The notes under the pieces were generated by a model, which worked only from the letters and a program-made list of their open reading frames with translations, had not been told where the DNA came from and searched no databases. Below, piece by piece: positions 45,987-54,757 of a stretch of 64,000 nt of DNA. This DNA comes from Parvibaculum sp. (lineage in GTDB: Bacteria; Pseudomonadota; Alphaproteobacteria; Parvibaculales; Parvibaculaceae): positions 637,301-701,300 of the forward strand of contig JAEPQD010000001.1 in assembly GCA_017642695.1 (NCBI GenBank). The letters are read 5' to 3'. Made by a program: the position numbers and the translations under genes. Position 1 is the stretch's first letter. Every line of letters begins with the position of its first letter.

Positions 45987-47258
45987 ATGAGCGACGCAGC
46001 GGTAAAATATGAAGCCGACGAAGCGCGCGACGCAGCCTACTCGACTCCACTGGAGGAGATCGATGTCGCCGATCCGCTTCTCTTCAAGAACAACACGATG
46101 TGGCCCTACTTCGAGCGGCTCCGCAGCGAAGCGCCCGTGCATTACTGCACGAAGAACGAGGAAGCCGGTCCCTACTGGTCGGTGACGCGCTACAAGGACA
46201 TCATGGCGGTCGATACCAACCACCAGGTGTTTTCGTCCGAGGGCGGAATAACGCTCCGCGATCAGGACGAGGACTTCAAGCTGCCGATGTTCATCGCGAT
46301 GGATCCGCCGAAGCATGACGAGCAGCGCAAGACCGTGAGCCCCATCGTGGCGCCGGCGAACCTCGCCAAGCTCGAAGGCACGATCCGCGAGCGTGCGGGC
46401 AACATTCTCGACAGCCTGCCCGAAGGCAAGCCCTTCAACTGGGTCGACAAGGTGTCGATCGAATTGACGACGCAGATGCTTGCGACGCTGTTCGACTTCC
46501 CCTTCGAGGAACGCCGCAAGCTGACGCGCTGGTCCGACGTTGCGACCGCGTCGGAAGATTCCGGCATCATCGAGTCGGAAGAAGCGCGGCGCGCCGAACT
46601 TCTCGAATGCGCCGACTACTTCATCGGCCTCTGGAACGAACGTGTGAATGCGAAGGAGCCGGGCAACGACCTGATCTCCATGCTCGCGCATGGCGAGTCG
46701 ACGCGGAACATGGACAAGATGGAGTATCTCGGAAACCTGATCCTCCTCATCGTCGGCGGCAACGACACCACCCGCAACTCGATCTCGGGCGGTCTGCTGG
46801 CGCTCAACCAGTTCCCGGACCAGTACGCGAAGCTGCAGGCGAACCCCTCCGTCATTCCGAACATGGTGGCGGAAATCATCCGCTGGCAGACGCCGCTGGC
46901 TTACATGCGCCGGACTGCCCTGGAAGACACGGAGATTTCGGGCACGAAGATCGCCAAGGGCGACAAGGTTGCGATGTGGTACGTCTCGGGCAACCGCGAT
47001 GAGACGGTCATCGAGAACCCGAACGAACTCGTGATCGACCGCGACCGCGCGCGCCAGCATCTCTCCTTCGGCTTCGGCATCCACCGCTGCGTGGGCAACC
47101 GTCTCGCCGAGATGCAGCTCCGCATCATCTGGGAAGAGATACTGAAGCGCTGGCCCGACAAGCAGATCAAGGTTCTCTCCGAGCCGCGCCGCGTTCACTC
47201 GTCCTTCGTGAAGGGCTATGAGGAACTCATGGTCGAAGTGCCGAAGCGCTCGCACTGA
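45987..47258 (+). CDS. CYP153-family cytochrome P450 (alkane/fatty acid terminal hydroxylase)
   Basis: A 423-residue soluble bacterial P450. The I-helix oxygen motif is GGNDTT (257-262), ExxR is EIIR (296-299), and the heme-thiolate loop FGFGIHRCVGNR has Cys368. Segments such as MFIAMDPPKHDEQRKTVSPIV and PLAYMRRTALEDTEI match what I know of CYP153, which hydroxylates the terminal methyl of medium-chain alkanes and related molecules. It needs a ferredoxin and a reductase, neither of which is encoded nearby. ATG 45987 follows GGAGG and the promoter; an open frame to 45936 runs into the promoter. It has its own terminator. Confidence 0.92.
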   Translation: MSDAAVKYEADEARDAAYSTPLEEIDVADPLLFKNNTMWPYFERLRSEAPVHYCTKNEEAGPYWSVTRYKDIMAVDTNHQVFSSEGGITLRDQDEDFKLPMFIAMDPPKHDEQRKTVSPIVAPANLAKLEGTIRERAGNILDSLPEGKPFNWVDKVSIELTTQMLATLFDFPFEERRKLTRWSDVATASEDSGIIESEEARRAELLECADYFIGLWNERVNAKEPGNDLISMLAHGESTRNMDKMEYLGNLILLIVGGNDTTRNSISGGLLALNQFPDQYAKLQANPSVIPNMVAEIIRWQTPLAYMRRTALEDTEISGTKIAKGDKVAMWYVSGNRDETVIENPNELVIDRDRARQHLSFGFGIHRCVGNRLAEMQLRIIWEEILKRWPDKQIKVLSEPRRVHSSFVKGYEELMVEVPKRSH

Positions 47259-47282
47259 GAACGCAAAGATCGCAAACGATTT

Positions 47283-47325
47283 GAGGCCGGGCTGGAGAAA
47301 TCCACGCCCGGCCTCGATCTTTTCG
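47283..47325 (+). terminator. CYP153 terminator
   Basis: The stem GAGGCCGGGC (47283-47292) and GCCCGGCCTC (47306-47315) has a 13-base loop and is followed by GATCTTTT. Confidence 0.8.
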
Positions 47326-47332
47326 TGACGAG

Positions 47333-47362
47333 AAAAAAGGGCGGCACCCGAAGGTGCCGCCC
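47333..47362 (-). terminator. Terminator of second diiron gene
   Basis: A perfect 10-bp stem, GGGCGGCACC (47339-47348) and GGTGCCGCCC (47353-47362), with a CGAA loop. Six T residues follow on the minus strand (47333-47338). It may also back up termination from the CYP153 side. Confidence 0.88.
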
Positions 47363-47415
47363 AATTTGTTCGAGGATCGAGTTGAGGGAACTCTGCTCCT
47401 GACGCGTTACGCTAC

Positions 47416-48549
47416 TTACTCCGCCGCTGAGACGCTGACATCCTTCAGCGCGTCGACATTGGTGCCGAAATTGATCTTCTGCAGATAGCGGATGCCGTCT
47501 TCGGCGATGTCGTCGCCGACCATGCGGTCGCCTTCGCTCTTCAGCTCTTCCATGTCGACATAGGTCGCATAGAAGGCCTTGGTGCGGTCGGTGATGATGC
47601 CGGCTTTGAGAAGCGTCTTGATGAGCACGCGGAAGATGTTCGTGCCTTCCTTCATCGCTTCGCGGCGGTCGTCGTCACCAAAGGCTTCGAGCATCTCGAG
47701 CTGAACCTGCTGCCAGTCGAGGCCGAACTCGCCATAGATGACCTGCTTCTGCTCGGGATTCACGAGGTTGAACAGCAGCGTCTGGAAGCACTCGGCCGCC
47801 CAGTCTTCGATGATGTTCTGCTCTTCTTCCGAGAGGTTCGGGATCGTGCGGTCCGCCCAGATCTTGCCGAACTTGTGATGGAAGGCTTCGTCCGTCATGA
47901 CGAGCTGCGTGAGCTTCACCAGCAGCGGATCGTTCGACTTCGCATAAAGCGTTGCGAAGGCGCCCATCGCGAGACCTTCGACCAGCATCTGCATGCCGAC
48001 GATCTTCTTGTAGACCTCCGGCGCGCCGACGATGTTGGTCAGCAGGCCGCCCAGCGTCGTGCCGACGGCGAGGGGCTTGCCCCAGCGCGCCTGCACATAC
48101 TTCGCGAAGGCGGTGACGTGACGCGCTTCTTCGCGGGTCTGGTTCGCCGCATATTCCTGGGCGCCCGGATCGCGGAGAATGTGGCAGAGCGAGGCCGAGA
48201 GGTTCAGCGCACCCTGTTCGCCATGGAGGATCGAGGAGAGCGCCCAGCGCGCGCTCTCATTCGCGAGCTTCACCTGGGCCTTCTTGTCGAGAGCCTGCAC
48301 GCAGGGGAGCTTCAGTTCCGGAACCATCTCTTCCGGCATGATCATCTGGTTTTCGAGATCGAAGGGCTCGGTGAAGTCGATGTACTTCTTGTCCAGCGGA
48401 TCCCAGAAATGGTCGTGGGTCGCGGAGATGATCTTGTCGAAGGCGGTGGAGCGCGCATTGTAGCGGTCCACTTCCATCATCGCGGGAAAATCGTCCGGCG
48501 CGACGGCGTCATAGGCATTGTCTTTGGTGATCTGCCGAATCTCGGTCAT
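47416..48549 (-). CDS. Diiron ferritin-like protein, copy 2
   Basis: A 377-residue paralogue of the protein at 43083-44204, alike over its whole length (by eye about three quarters of residues identical). It has the same diiron ligands at identical positions: E111, E141-x-x-H144, E191 and E221-x-x-H224. They differ mostly at residues 66-100 and 161-176 and at the C-terminus. Diiron O2-activating chemistry is expected; the substrate is unknown. It has a strong terminator, and a promoter with operator site D that is built exactly like the CYP153 promoter, so co-induction with the P450 is likely. Confidence 0.8.
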   Translation of the reverse strand: MTEIRQITKDNAYDAVAPDDFPAMMEVDRYNARSTAFDKIISATHDHFWDPLDKKYIDFTEPFDLENQMIMPEEMVPELKLPCVQALDKKAQVKLANESARWALSSILHGEQGALNLSASLCHILRDPGAQEYAANQTREEARHVTAFAKYVQARWGKPLAVGTTLGGLLTNIVGAPEVYKKIVGMQMLVEGLAMGAFATLYAKSNDPLLVKLTQLVMTDEAFHHKFGKIWADRTIPNLSEEEQNIIEDWAAECFQTLLFNLVNPEQKQVIYGEFGLDWQQVQLEMLEAFGDDDRREAMKEGTNIFRVLIKTLLKAGIITDRTKAFYATYVDMEELKSEGDRMVGDDIAEDGIRYLQKINFGTNVDALKDVSVSAAE

Positions 48550-48651
48550 CGGGTCCTCCAGAATGTCGGGCCGGCGCGGCTGCCGGAACTCGCGGGGCGC
48601 CGGTCTTCGAGAGGCAATGTGCCTCCCTGCCGGTCTGTCTGTTTGGCGTCG

Positions 48652-48679
48652 AGAATAGGGGGCGCCCCCGCAGCGTCAA
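48652..48679 (-). promoter_or_regulatory. Promoter of second diiron gene
   Basis: A minus-strand -35 TTGACG (48674-48679), a 16-base spacer, and -10 TATTCT (48652-48657). Transcription should start near 48645. Confidence 0.7.
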
Positions 48680-48682
48680 GAG

Positions 48683-48706
48683 AAAAATGACGACCCCGTC
48701 ATTTTT
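48683..48706. promoter_or_regulatory. Operator site D (TGACG-N4-CGTCA)
   Basis: AAAAATGACG-ACCC-CGTCATTTTT is a perfect 24-base interrupted palindrome. It covers about -38 to -61 of the second diiron gene's promoter. Nine bases separate its CGTCA arm from the TGACG of the -35, identical to site C. Confidence 0.82.
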
Positions 48707-49134
48707 ATGGCGCCCCGGGTGGTACCTCCCCAACTTCGCGGATTCACGCTACGCAACTGTTACAAATCGCCCCCGAATGTGGTAGGTGAGATTGTGTGAA
48801 GATGACCGGTCCGTCCCGGTCGCGCGGGGAAGCGCGGCAGGCCGGGGACCAATGAGAGAGCGGCATCTTGGGAGGGGGCAACAAACCCCGACGAATATTG
48901 AAGGGCGCGTCATCGCCGAAAAGGCGGAAAGCGCTCGCGACGATCGGGGAGAAGCGGCTCGCAAGGCCGTATCCGTCATCAAGACGGACAATCCTCCGGA
49001 AGCCATAGGCCGGTCGTGGCCGCAGATTGATCGACAGCACGCCGCTGTCCCGTCTGCGTCCCCGGCGGAACTGCGATCTGCAACGGTGCCGCGGTCCCTG
49101 GGGAGCCCGGCAAGGGGAATGATGGGTACAGTCG

Positions 49135-51489
49135 ATGATTAAGTTTCTCGAGAATGTCGTATTCCGGCTCCGCGCGATAATTCTTCTGGGTTTGCTCGCG
49201 TTCACCATCGCCACCGCCTTCTACGCATTTCAGCTGCGCATGACGGCCGGCTTCGACAAGCAGCTCCCTGTCGGACACGAATACATCCAGACCTTCACCG
49301 AATACCGCGAACAGCTCTTCGGATCGAACCGCATCATTGTCGTGCTGGAGCCGAACGAAGGCGATGTCTGGACCAAGGAATTCTTCAAGGTCTACAAGGA
49401 TCTGACCGACGACATCTTCTTCCTTCCCGGCGTCTCACGTCACACGGTGACGTCGCTCTGGACACCGAACACCCGCTACATCGAAATCACCGAAGACGGC
49501 ATCTCCGCCGACGACGTCATATCGGGCCGCGTCACCGCGGACAGCATGACACCGGCGAACCTGCAGAAAATTCAGAGCAACGTGATCCGGGGCGGCTTCG
49601 TCGGCCGCCTGGTCGCGGACGATTTCAGCTCCGCCATGGTCGTTGCCGAACTGCAGGACTACGACCCGTCGACAGGCGAGCGCCTCGATTATTTCGATCT
49701 TGCTGACAAGCTTGAAGGGCAGATCCGCGACAAGTACGAGAATGAGGACTACACCGTCCGCATCATCGGCTTCGCAAAACTCGTCGGCGACATCGCCGAC
49801 GGTGCCGAAACGGTCGTGACGTTCTTCTTCTATGCCTTCGTGCTGACGGCGATCGCACTTTATCTCTACGCGCGCTCGATCGTGCTCACCGCGGCGACGC
49901 TCTTTGCCTCGCTCACCTCCGTCGTCTGGCAATTCGGCCTTCTGACGTTCCTGGGTTACGGTCTCGACCCGCTCGCCGTTCTCGTGCCTTTCCTCATTTT
50001 CGCAATCGGCGTCAGTCATGGCGTTCAGCAGATCAATGTCGTCACGGCCGAGATCGCTGAGGGGGCCGACGCAGAAACGGCGGCACGCTCCGCCTTCTCG
50101 CGTCTTTTCGTGCCGGGATCGATGGCGCTGGTCACCACGCTGGTGAGCTTCGCGACGCTCTATCTCATTCCCGTGCCGATGATCCGGGAGCTCTCCATCA
50201 CGGCCTCCATCGGTGTCATTCTGAAGGTCGTGACGAACCTCATCATGCTGCCGCTTCTGGTGAGCTATCTGAAGTTCGGCGAGGATTTCCGCGAGCGTGT
50301 GCACAGCTCGCGCGACTTCCGCCTCAAGATCATGCGGTCGCTGGGCTTCGTGGCCAATCCGAAGATATCGCCCATCGTGCTCATCGTCGCGACAGTGCTT
50401 TTCGGTATCGCGGTCAATGAGGCGACCCATCGTCACGTCGGCGCGCTGCACGCCGGTGCGCCGGAGCTTCGCCCCGAAGCGCGCTACAATCTCGACTCGA
50501 CCGAGATCGCCAGCGACTACGCACTCGGTCTCAACGTGCTGATCGCCGTCGTCGAGACGCCGGCTGACAGCTGCGTCACCTATTCCTACATGAAATATCT
50601 GAACCAGTTCTCCTGGCACATGCAGAACGTGCCTGACGTGACGCTTGTCGGTTCGCTGCCCTTCGCCATCAAGGGATCGGCCGCCGGCTGGAACGAGGGC
50701 AACCTGAAATGGAAGGATATTCCGCGCAACCGTCCGGCACTGGCGCAGGCGGCCAACACCGTCCCGGGCTCAAGCTCCCTCTATAACCAGACCTGCACCA
50801 TCCTGCCGCACAGCTTCTATCTGCGGGACTCGAAGGCGACCACGATCAAGGCTGCCGTCGATGCCGTGAAGGAGTGGCGGGAGAACAACCCGATGGAGGG
50901 CGTCAACATCCGTCTTGCCTCGGGCAACATGGGGGTACAGGCGGCGGTGAACGAAGAGATCACCGAGACCGAGCTGCCCATGATGATGTGGGTCTACGCG
51001 GTGATCGTCGCCCTCGTCATGCTCACCTATCGTGACTGGCGAGCCGTCGTCGCCTGCTGTCTGCCGCTCACCTTCGGTACCTTCTTCGGCTACTGGTTCA
51101 TGGAGGTGCTGCAGATCGGCCTCACCGTGGCGACCTTGCCGGTGATGGTGCTCGCCGTCGGCATCGGCGTCGACTACGCCTACTACATCTACAATCGCGT
51201 CCCCTACTATATGGGCGAGGGACTGACGATCAGCGATGCTTTCCGGCAGTCGTTGCAGGAGGCGGGCATGGCCACCTTCTTCACGGCGCTGACGCTCGCG
51301 GTCGGTGTCTCGACATGGGCCCTCTCCGACCTCAAGTTCCAGGCGGATATGGGGCTGCTGCTCTCCTTCATGTTCATGGTCAACATGATCATGGCTGTAA
51401 GCGTGCTGCCCGCCCTTGCCGTGGTGCTGGACATGCTCTTCCCCCGCAAAAGGCCCGTCGCGAAGCACAAGAGCGCTCCGGTTCACTAG
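49135..51489 (+). CDS. MMPL/RND superfamily exporter
   Basis: A 784-residue inner-membrane protein with two similar halves, each an N-terminal helix, a large periplasmic loop and about five further helices. Visible features include the first helix near residues 15-32, helices from about 225 to 385 (with FLIFAIGVSHGVQQINVVTAEIAEGADA), and the second membrane block from about 620. That block has VMVLAVGIGVDYAYYIYNRV, the RND proton-relay-like Asp region. Such proteins export lipids, hopanoids or hydrophobic compounds. It is isolated, without MFP or OMP partners, and lies next to the hydrocarbon-oxidation genes. A strong terminator follows. Confidence 0.88.
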   Translation: MIKFLENVVFRLRAIILLGLLAFTIATAFYAFQLRMTAGFDKQLPVGHEYIQTFTEYREQLFGSNRIIVVLEPNEGDVWTKEFFKVYKDLTDDIFFLPGVSRHTVTSLWTPNTRYIEITEDGISADDVISGRVTADSMTPANLQKIQSNVIRGGFVGRLVADDFSSAMVVAELQDYDPSTGERLDYFDLADKLEGQIRDKYENEDYTVRIIGFAKLVGDIADGAETVVTFFFYAFVLTAIALYLYARSIVLTAATLFASLTSVVWQFGLLTFLGYGLDPLAVLVPFLIFAIGVSHGVQQINVVTAEIAEGADAETAARSAFSRLFVPGSMALVTTLVSFATLYLIPVPMIRELSITASIGVILKVVTNLIMLPLLVSYLKFGEDFRERVHSSRDFRLKIMRSLGFVANPKISPIVLIVATVLFGIAVNEATHRHVGALHAGAPELRPEARYNLDSTEIASDYALGLNVLIAVVETPADSCVTYSYMKYLNQFSWHMQNVPDVTLVGSLPFAIKGSAAGWNEGNLKWKDIPRNRPALAQAANTVPGSSSLYNQTCTILPHSFYLRDSKATTIKAAVDAVKEWRENNPMEGVNIRLASGNMGVQAAVNEEITETELPMMMWVYAVIVALVMLTYRDWRAVVACCLPLTFGTFFGYWFMEVLQIGLTVATLPVMVLAVGIGVDYAYYIYNRVPYYMGEGLTISDAFRQSLQEAGMATFFTALTLAVGVSTWALSDLKFQADMGLLLSFMFMVNMIMAVSVLPALAVVLDMLFPRKRPVAKHKSAPVH

Positions 51490-51513
51490 CCGGGCGGTCC
51501 CGGAAAAGACCTG

Positions 51514-51547
51514 AAGGCCGCCGGTGTCTCCGGCGGCCTTTTCTTTT
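51514..51547 (+). terminator. MMPL gene terminator
   Basis: A perfect 11-bp stem, AAGGCCGCCGG (51514-51524) and CCGGCGGCCTT (51530-51540), with a 5-base loop is followed by TTCTTTT. Confidence 0.92.
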
Positions 51548-51633
51548 GTGCGCGCTCACGTCTGGCGCTACTCTGCGCTGCAAATCGGAAGAGGCTGCGC
51601 CTCAAGGCAGTCGTGAGTAGGAGAGAAGACGAA

Positions 51634-52092
51634 ATGCTCGACAAGATCCGGAACGCTCTGAAAAAGGGCCTGAGCACAGGCGGCAGCGAGCCCATGAGCC
51701 CGGCGGCGAAGCAGCTTGCGGCGGCGGCCCTGCTCGTCGAGGCGGCCCGCAGGGACAACGAGTTCACGGAAGGCGAAAGGGACGCGATCAAGCGCGTCGT
51801 GACCGAGCATTTCTCGCTTTCCGGCGAGGAAGCGGCGGACCTTCTTGCGCTTGCCGAGGAGCGTCAGAAGGTGCCCATGGGCGAATCCATCTTCACGCGT
51901 GAAGTCGCGCAGGGCTTCGGGCAGAAGGAAAAAGAGCAAGTCGTTGAGATGCTTTGGGAAATCGCGCTCGGCGACGGACATCTCCACCGCCTCGAAAGCA
52001 CGATGATCGCCATTCTCGCCGAGGAAGTCGGCGTTGACGCAGAGCAGTCCGCTGCCGCGAAGGAACGTGCGGCCGCCCGCCTCGGGCATTAG
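51634..52092 (+). CDS. TerB-like (DjlA-type) helical protein
   Basis: A 152-residue, all-helical acidic protein of the TerB/DUF533-like superfamily. Typical parts are AAALLVEAARRDNEFTEGERDAIKRVV and the repeated-motif half VVEMLWEIALGDGHLHRLESTMIAILAEEVG, whose Asp/Glu residues bind metal in TerB. Chromosomal versions are not tied to tellurite resistance, and the function is unclear. ATG 51634 has GGAGAG upstream; a GTG start at 51613 is also in frame. Confidence 0.83.
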   Translation: MLDKIRNALKKGLSTGGSEPMSPAAKQLAAAALLVEAARRDNEFTEGERDAIKRVVTEHFSLSGEEAADLLALAEERQKVPMGESIFTREVAQGFGQKEKEQVVEMLWEIALGDGHLHRLESTMIAILAEEVGVDAEQSAAAKERAAARLGH

Positions 52093-52181
52093 GACCTTTC
52101 AGCAACACGGATCGGAAGGGCGCCGCGGCGCCCTTCCATCTCCTCGCCCGCTTGCTACACTTGGCCAACGGGGGCGACATC

Positions 52182-53030
52182 ATGCGTTCTGTTCTATCGA
52201 AGTTGCTCTGGCCGGGACTTGCAGTCGGTTCTCTCCTCCCGATTTATCTCGGGATGGAGGCGGGACACGGCGTTCTGGCCTTCAACGTGACCTATCTTTC
52301 ACTGGCGCTGACGATTGCGCTTCTTGAGCGCTTCATGCCACACGAGAAACGGTGGCTCGCCAATGACGGCCAGATGGGACCCGATCTCGCTCATACGGTG
52401 CTCAGCAAGGGTATCGCCCAGGTGATCGTCACCGTGATCGTCTTCATGGGGATCGCCGAGTGGGTGAAGCCTGCGGGCGGCCCGCTCTGGCCGGAAACCT
52501 GGCCGCTTCTCGCGCAGATCGCGATTGGCCTCGTGATCGTGGAGGCCGGGCTCTACTGGAAGCACCGCCTGGCGCATGAATGGCCCTGGCTCTGGCGTTT
52601 CCATGCCGTGCATCACAGTGTGACGCGGCTCTGGTTCTTCAATACCGGCCGCTTCCATGTCGTCGACACGGTGACGGGATTGCTCGTCGGCATTCCGGTG
52701 CTGCTGCTCCTCGGTGCGCCGCAGCCCGTTCTCCTGATGGTGAGCGCGACCACGGCTGTCATCGGCATGCTCACCCATTGCAACATCGAGATGCGCTGCG
52801 GGCCGCTCAACTACGTCTTCAACACTCCTGAGCTGCACCGCTGGCATCATTCGAAGGTGCTCGATGAAGGCAATCGAAATTATGGCGAGAACCTGATGCT
52901 CTTCGACATGATCTTCGGTACCTACATCAACCCGCCGCGTCGCCCGCCCGCCGACATCGGCATCGAGAATCCGATGCCCGAGAACTTTTTCGGCCAGCTG
53001 AAAATTCCTTTCACCCGCGCCCCACTCTGA
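52182..53030 (+). CDS. Sterol desaturase/fatty acid hydroxylase family protein
   Basis: A 282-residue membrane protein with about four to five helices. The histidine clusters of integral-membrane diiron oxygenases are present: HRLAHE (HxxxH), HAVHHS (HxxHH) and HRWHHS (HxxHH), plus an extra His in THCNIE. It would hydroxylate or desaturate a lipid, for example a fatty acyl chain, sterol-like molecule or hopanoid. ATG 52182 follows a G-rich Shine-Dalgarno; an upstream start at 52152 is less likely. Its location fits a region rich in lipid and hydrocarbon oxidation genes. Confidence 0.87.
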   Translation: MRSVLSKLLWPGLAVGSLLPIYLGMEAGHGVLAFNVTYLSLALTIALLERFMPHEKRWLANDGQMGPDLAHTVLSKGIAQVIVTVIVFMGIAEWVKPAGGPLWPETWPLLAQIAIGLVIVEAGLYWKHRLAHEWPWLWRFHAVHHSVTRLWFFNTGRFHVVDTVTGLLVGIPVLLLLGAPQPVLLMVSATTAVIGMLTHCNIEMRCGPLNYVFNTPELHRWHHSKVLDEGNRNYGENLMLFDMIFGTYINPPRRPPADIGIENPMPENFFGQLKIPFTRAPL

Positions 53031-53108
53031 TCGCAGCAAGGGAACGCGCCTGATTTGCGTGCGTTTCTCTCTTCCATCGCAAGGACGGACAGGCGAGAGG
53101 ATGTGGAC

Positions 53109-53426
53109 ATGAAACGGATAACGCTCGGCGCCGCGATGGCTGCCTGTTTCACTGCGGCGCTTGTAACGCAACCTGCTTCGGCGGGGTTTAGCAAGTGGGA
53201 TTCGAATGATGATGTGGGTATCGACAATGAGGAGTTCGATACCGGGTTTCGCGACCGCAGAATCTACGAGACCTGGGACGCCGACAATGACGGGACAATG
53301 TCGGAGCGCGAGTTCAATGAAGGCGTGTACGGCACCTACGACCGCGACAACAACGGGGTCATTGACGAGAACGAATACGACCTTCTCGACGATGACATGG
53401 GCCCGGATGGCCGCTGGGATCTGTGA
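53109..53426 (+). CDS. Exported EF-hand protein
   Basis: A 105-residue protein with a signal peptide (residues 1-22, ending PASA). The mature part contains two canonical EF-hand loops, DADNDGTMSERE and DRDNNGVIDENE, and a degenerate third one, DSNDDVGIDNEE, upstream. Calcium-binding in the periplasm is expected. Total acidity is high. The role is unknown. It converges on the second P450 gene with a gap of 6 bases. Confidence 0.8.
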   Translation: MKRITLGAAMAACFTAALVTQPASAGFSKWDSNDDVGIDNEEFDTGFRDRRIYETWDADNDGTMSEREFNEGVYGTYDRDNNGVIDENEYDLLDDDMGPDGRWDL

Positions 53427-53432
53427 TGTCGT

Positions 53433-54686
53433 CTACGCCTCAGGCGTGTAGCGCACCGGCATCTCCTTGATGCCGTAGATGAAGTTCGACCTGAGCCGCC
53501 GGATCGGTCCCGAGACGTGAATGTCGGGGAAGCGCTTCAGCAGTTCCTCGAAGAGAATGCGGAGCTGCAATTCGGCAAGCCGTGAGCCGAGGCAGAAATG
53601 CTGCCCCGCGCCGAAGCCGAGCTGGGTCGCCGTCTCGGGCGAGACATAGCGCGTCACGTCGAAGCGGTAGGGATCGTCCCATTTCGCCTCGTCGCGGTTC
53701 GCCGACGCGTACCACATCACGATCTTGTCGCCTTGTCTGATCTTCTGTCCGCGAAGCTCGGTGTCTTCCGTCGCGGTCCGGCGCATGTGAAGCACCGGGC
53801 TCACCCAGCGCACGATTTCCTGCACCGCGCTCGGAATGAGCGAGGGGTCGTCGAGAAGCTTCTGCCGCTCTTCCGGATTCTCGCTCAGCGCGAGCAGCCC
53901 GCCCGAAATCGAATTCCGCGTCGTCTCGTTGCCTGCGACGACGAGCAGGATGAAGGTGCCGATATAGGTCGGGAAACTCATCGCTTCGCCGCCGATCTTC
54001 GAATGGGCGAGCATGGAGATGAGATCGTCGCCGGGGTTCTCGAGCCGCTGCTGCCAGAGGCCTGCTGCATAGCCCGCCATCTCGCCGATGCACTGCTGCA
54101 TGTACTCGTCGGAGACGCGGAGTTCCGGATCGTCTTCGCCCACCGTCGCGTTCGACCATTCGAAGAGCTTCGGTCCGTCGCTCTCCGGCACGCCGAAAAG
54201 TTCCGCCAGCACCTCGATCGGGAGTGCAGCGGCAACCGCGGAAATGAACTCCGCCTCGCCCGTCTTCGGCAGATTGTCGAGAAGCCGCGTCACGCGCGCG
54301 CGGATGCGCTCTTCCATGTTGGAGATGCGGCGCGGCACGAAGCCCGGCGTCACCATGCGGCGGTAGCCCGCATGTTCCGGCGGGTCCATCGAGATCATGC
54401 TCGCGTCGGTGTCGTTCCCGTCGATGTCGTTTTCGTTGAAGATGCGGTGGCCGCCATTGTTCTTCGCCGAGGAAAAGAGTTTCGGGTTCTTCGAGATCGC
54501 CTCGATGTCGTCATAGCGCGTCACCGCCCAGAAACCCGAACTATCCGCTTCCGGATTCCAGTAGACGGGTTCTTCCGCGCGCAACCGCCGGAACACCTCG
54601 TGGTGTTCCTCGCGCATGTAGAGATCGGGGTCTTTCAGATCGGGCTTGCCGCCGAGATCGATCGCCTGCGCCTTGGGCCTGAGCAT
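53433..54686 (-). CDS. Cytochrome P450, non-CYP153
   Basis: A 417-residue soluble P450. The I-helix motif is AGNETT (251-256), ExxR EIVR (290-293), and the heme loop FGAGQHFCLGSRLAE has Cys365. Segments such as SMDPPEHAGYRRMVTPGF and the pattern LHMRRTATEDTEL resemble the CYP125/CYP142/CYP124/CYP108 neighbourhood, which oxidise sterol side chains, branched lipids or terpenes. Assignment to one family needs alignment. No redox partner is adjacent. It is 71 bases from the HAD gene start direction and transcribed from near 54700. Confidence 0.9.
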   Translation of the reverse strand: MLRPKAQAIDLGGKPDLKDPDLYMREEHHEVFRRLRAEEPVYWNPEADSSGFWAVTRYDDIEAISKNPKLFSSAKNNGGHRIFNENDIDGNDTDASMISMDPPEHAGYRRMVTPGFVPRRISNMEERIRARVTRLLDNLPKTGEAEFISAVAAALPIEVLAELFGVPESDGPKLFEWSNATVGEDDPELRVSDEYMQQCIGEMAGYAAGLWQQRLENPGDDLISMLAHSKIGGEAMSFPTYIGTFILLVVAGNETTRNSISGGLLALSENPEERQKLLDDPSLIPSAVQEIVRWVSPVLHMRRTATEDTELRGQKIRQGDKIVMWYASANRDEAKWDDPYRFDVTRYVSPETATQLGFGAGQHFCLGSRLAELQLRILFEELLKRFPDIHVSGPIRRLRSNFIYGIKEMPVRYTPEA

Positions 54687-54757
54687 CGTGAACGTCCTCC
54701 CCCCAGAATTCTAAGATGTTCTTTTGGGAAGAGCTTACGGCTCTTTGGCGCTGCGTC

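Larger units (their letters stand above)
48550..49134. other. Long intergenic region between second diiron gene and MMPL exporter
   Basis: 585 bases. The left part holds the second diiron gene's leader (about 96 bases), promoter and operator site D. The rest (48707-49134) has several open frames on both strands, but none has a family signature, a good Shine-Dalgarno or a conserved-looking composition. It must contain the MMPL promoter; I see no clear -35/-10 pair. Confidence 0.5.

Noticed and set aside
48707-49134. Open frames in the gap before the MMPL gene (for example plus 48786-49142 and minus 48744-49214)
   Set aside because: They overlap each other on opposite strands, are rich in Arg/Ser/Pro as expected for out-of-frame GC-rich DNA, and lack family features or ribosome sites.
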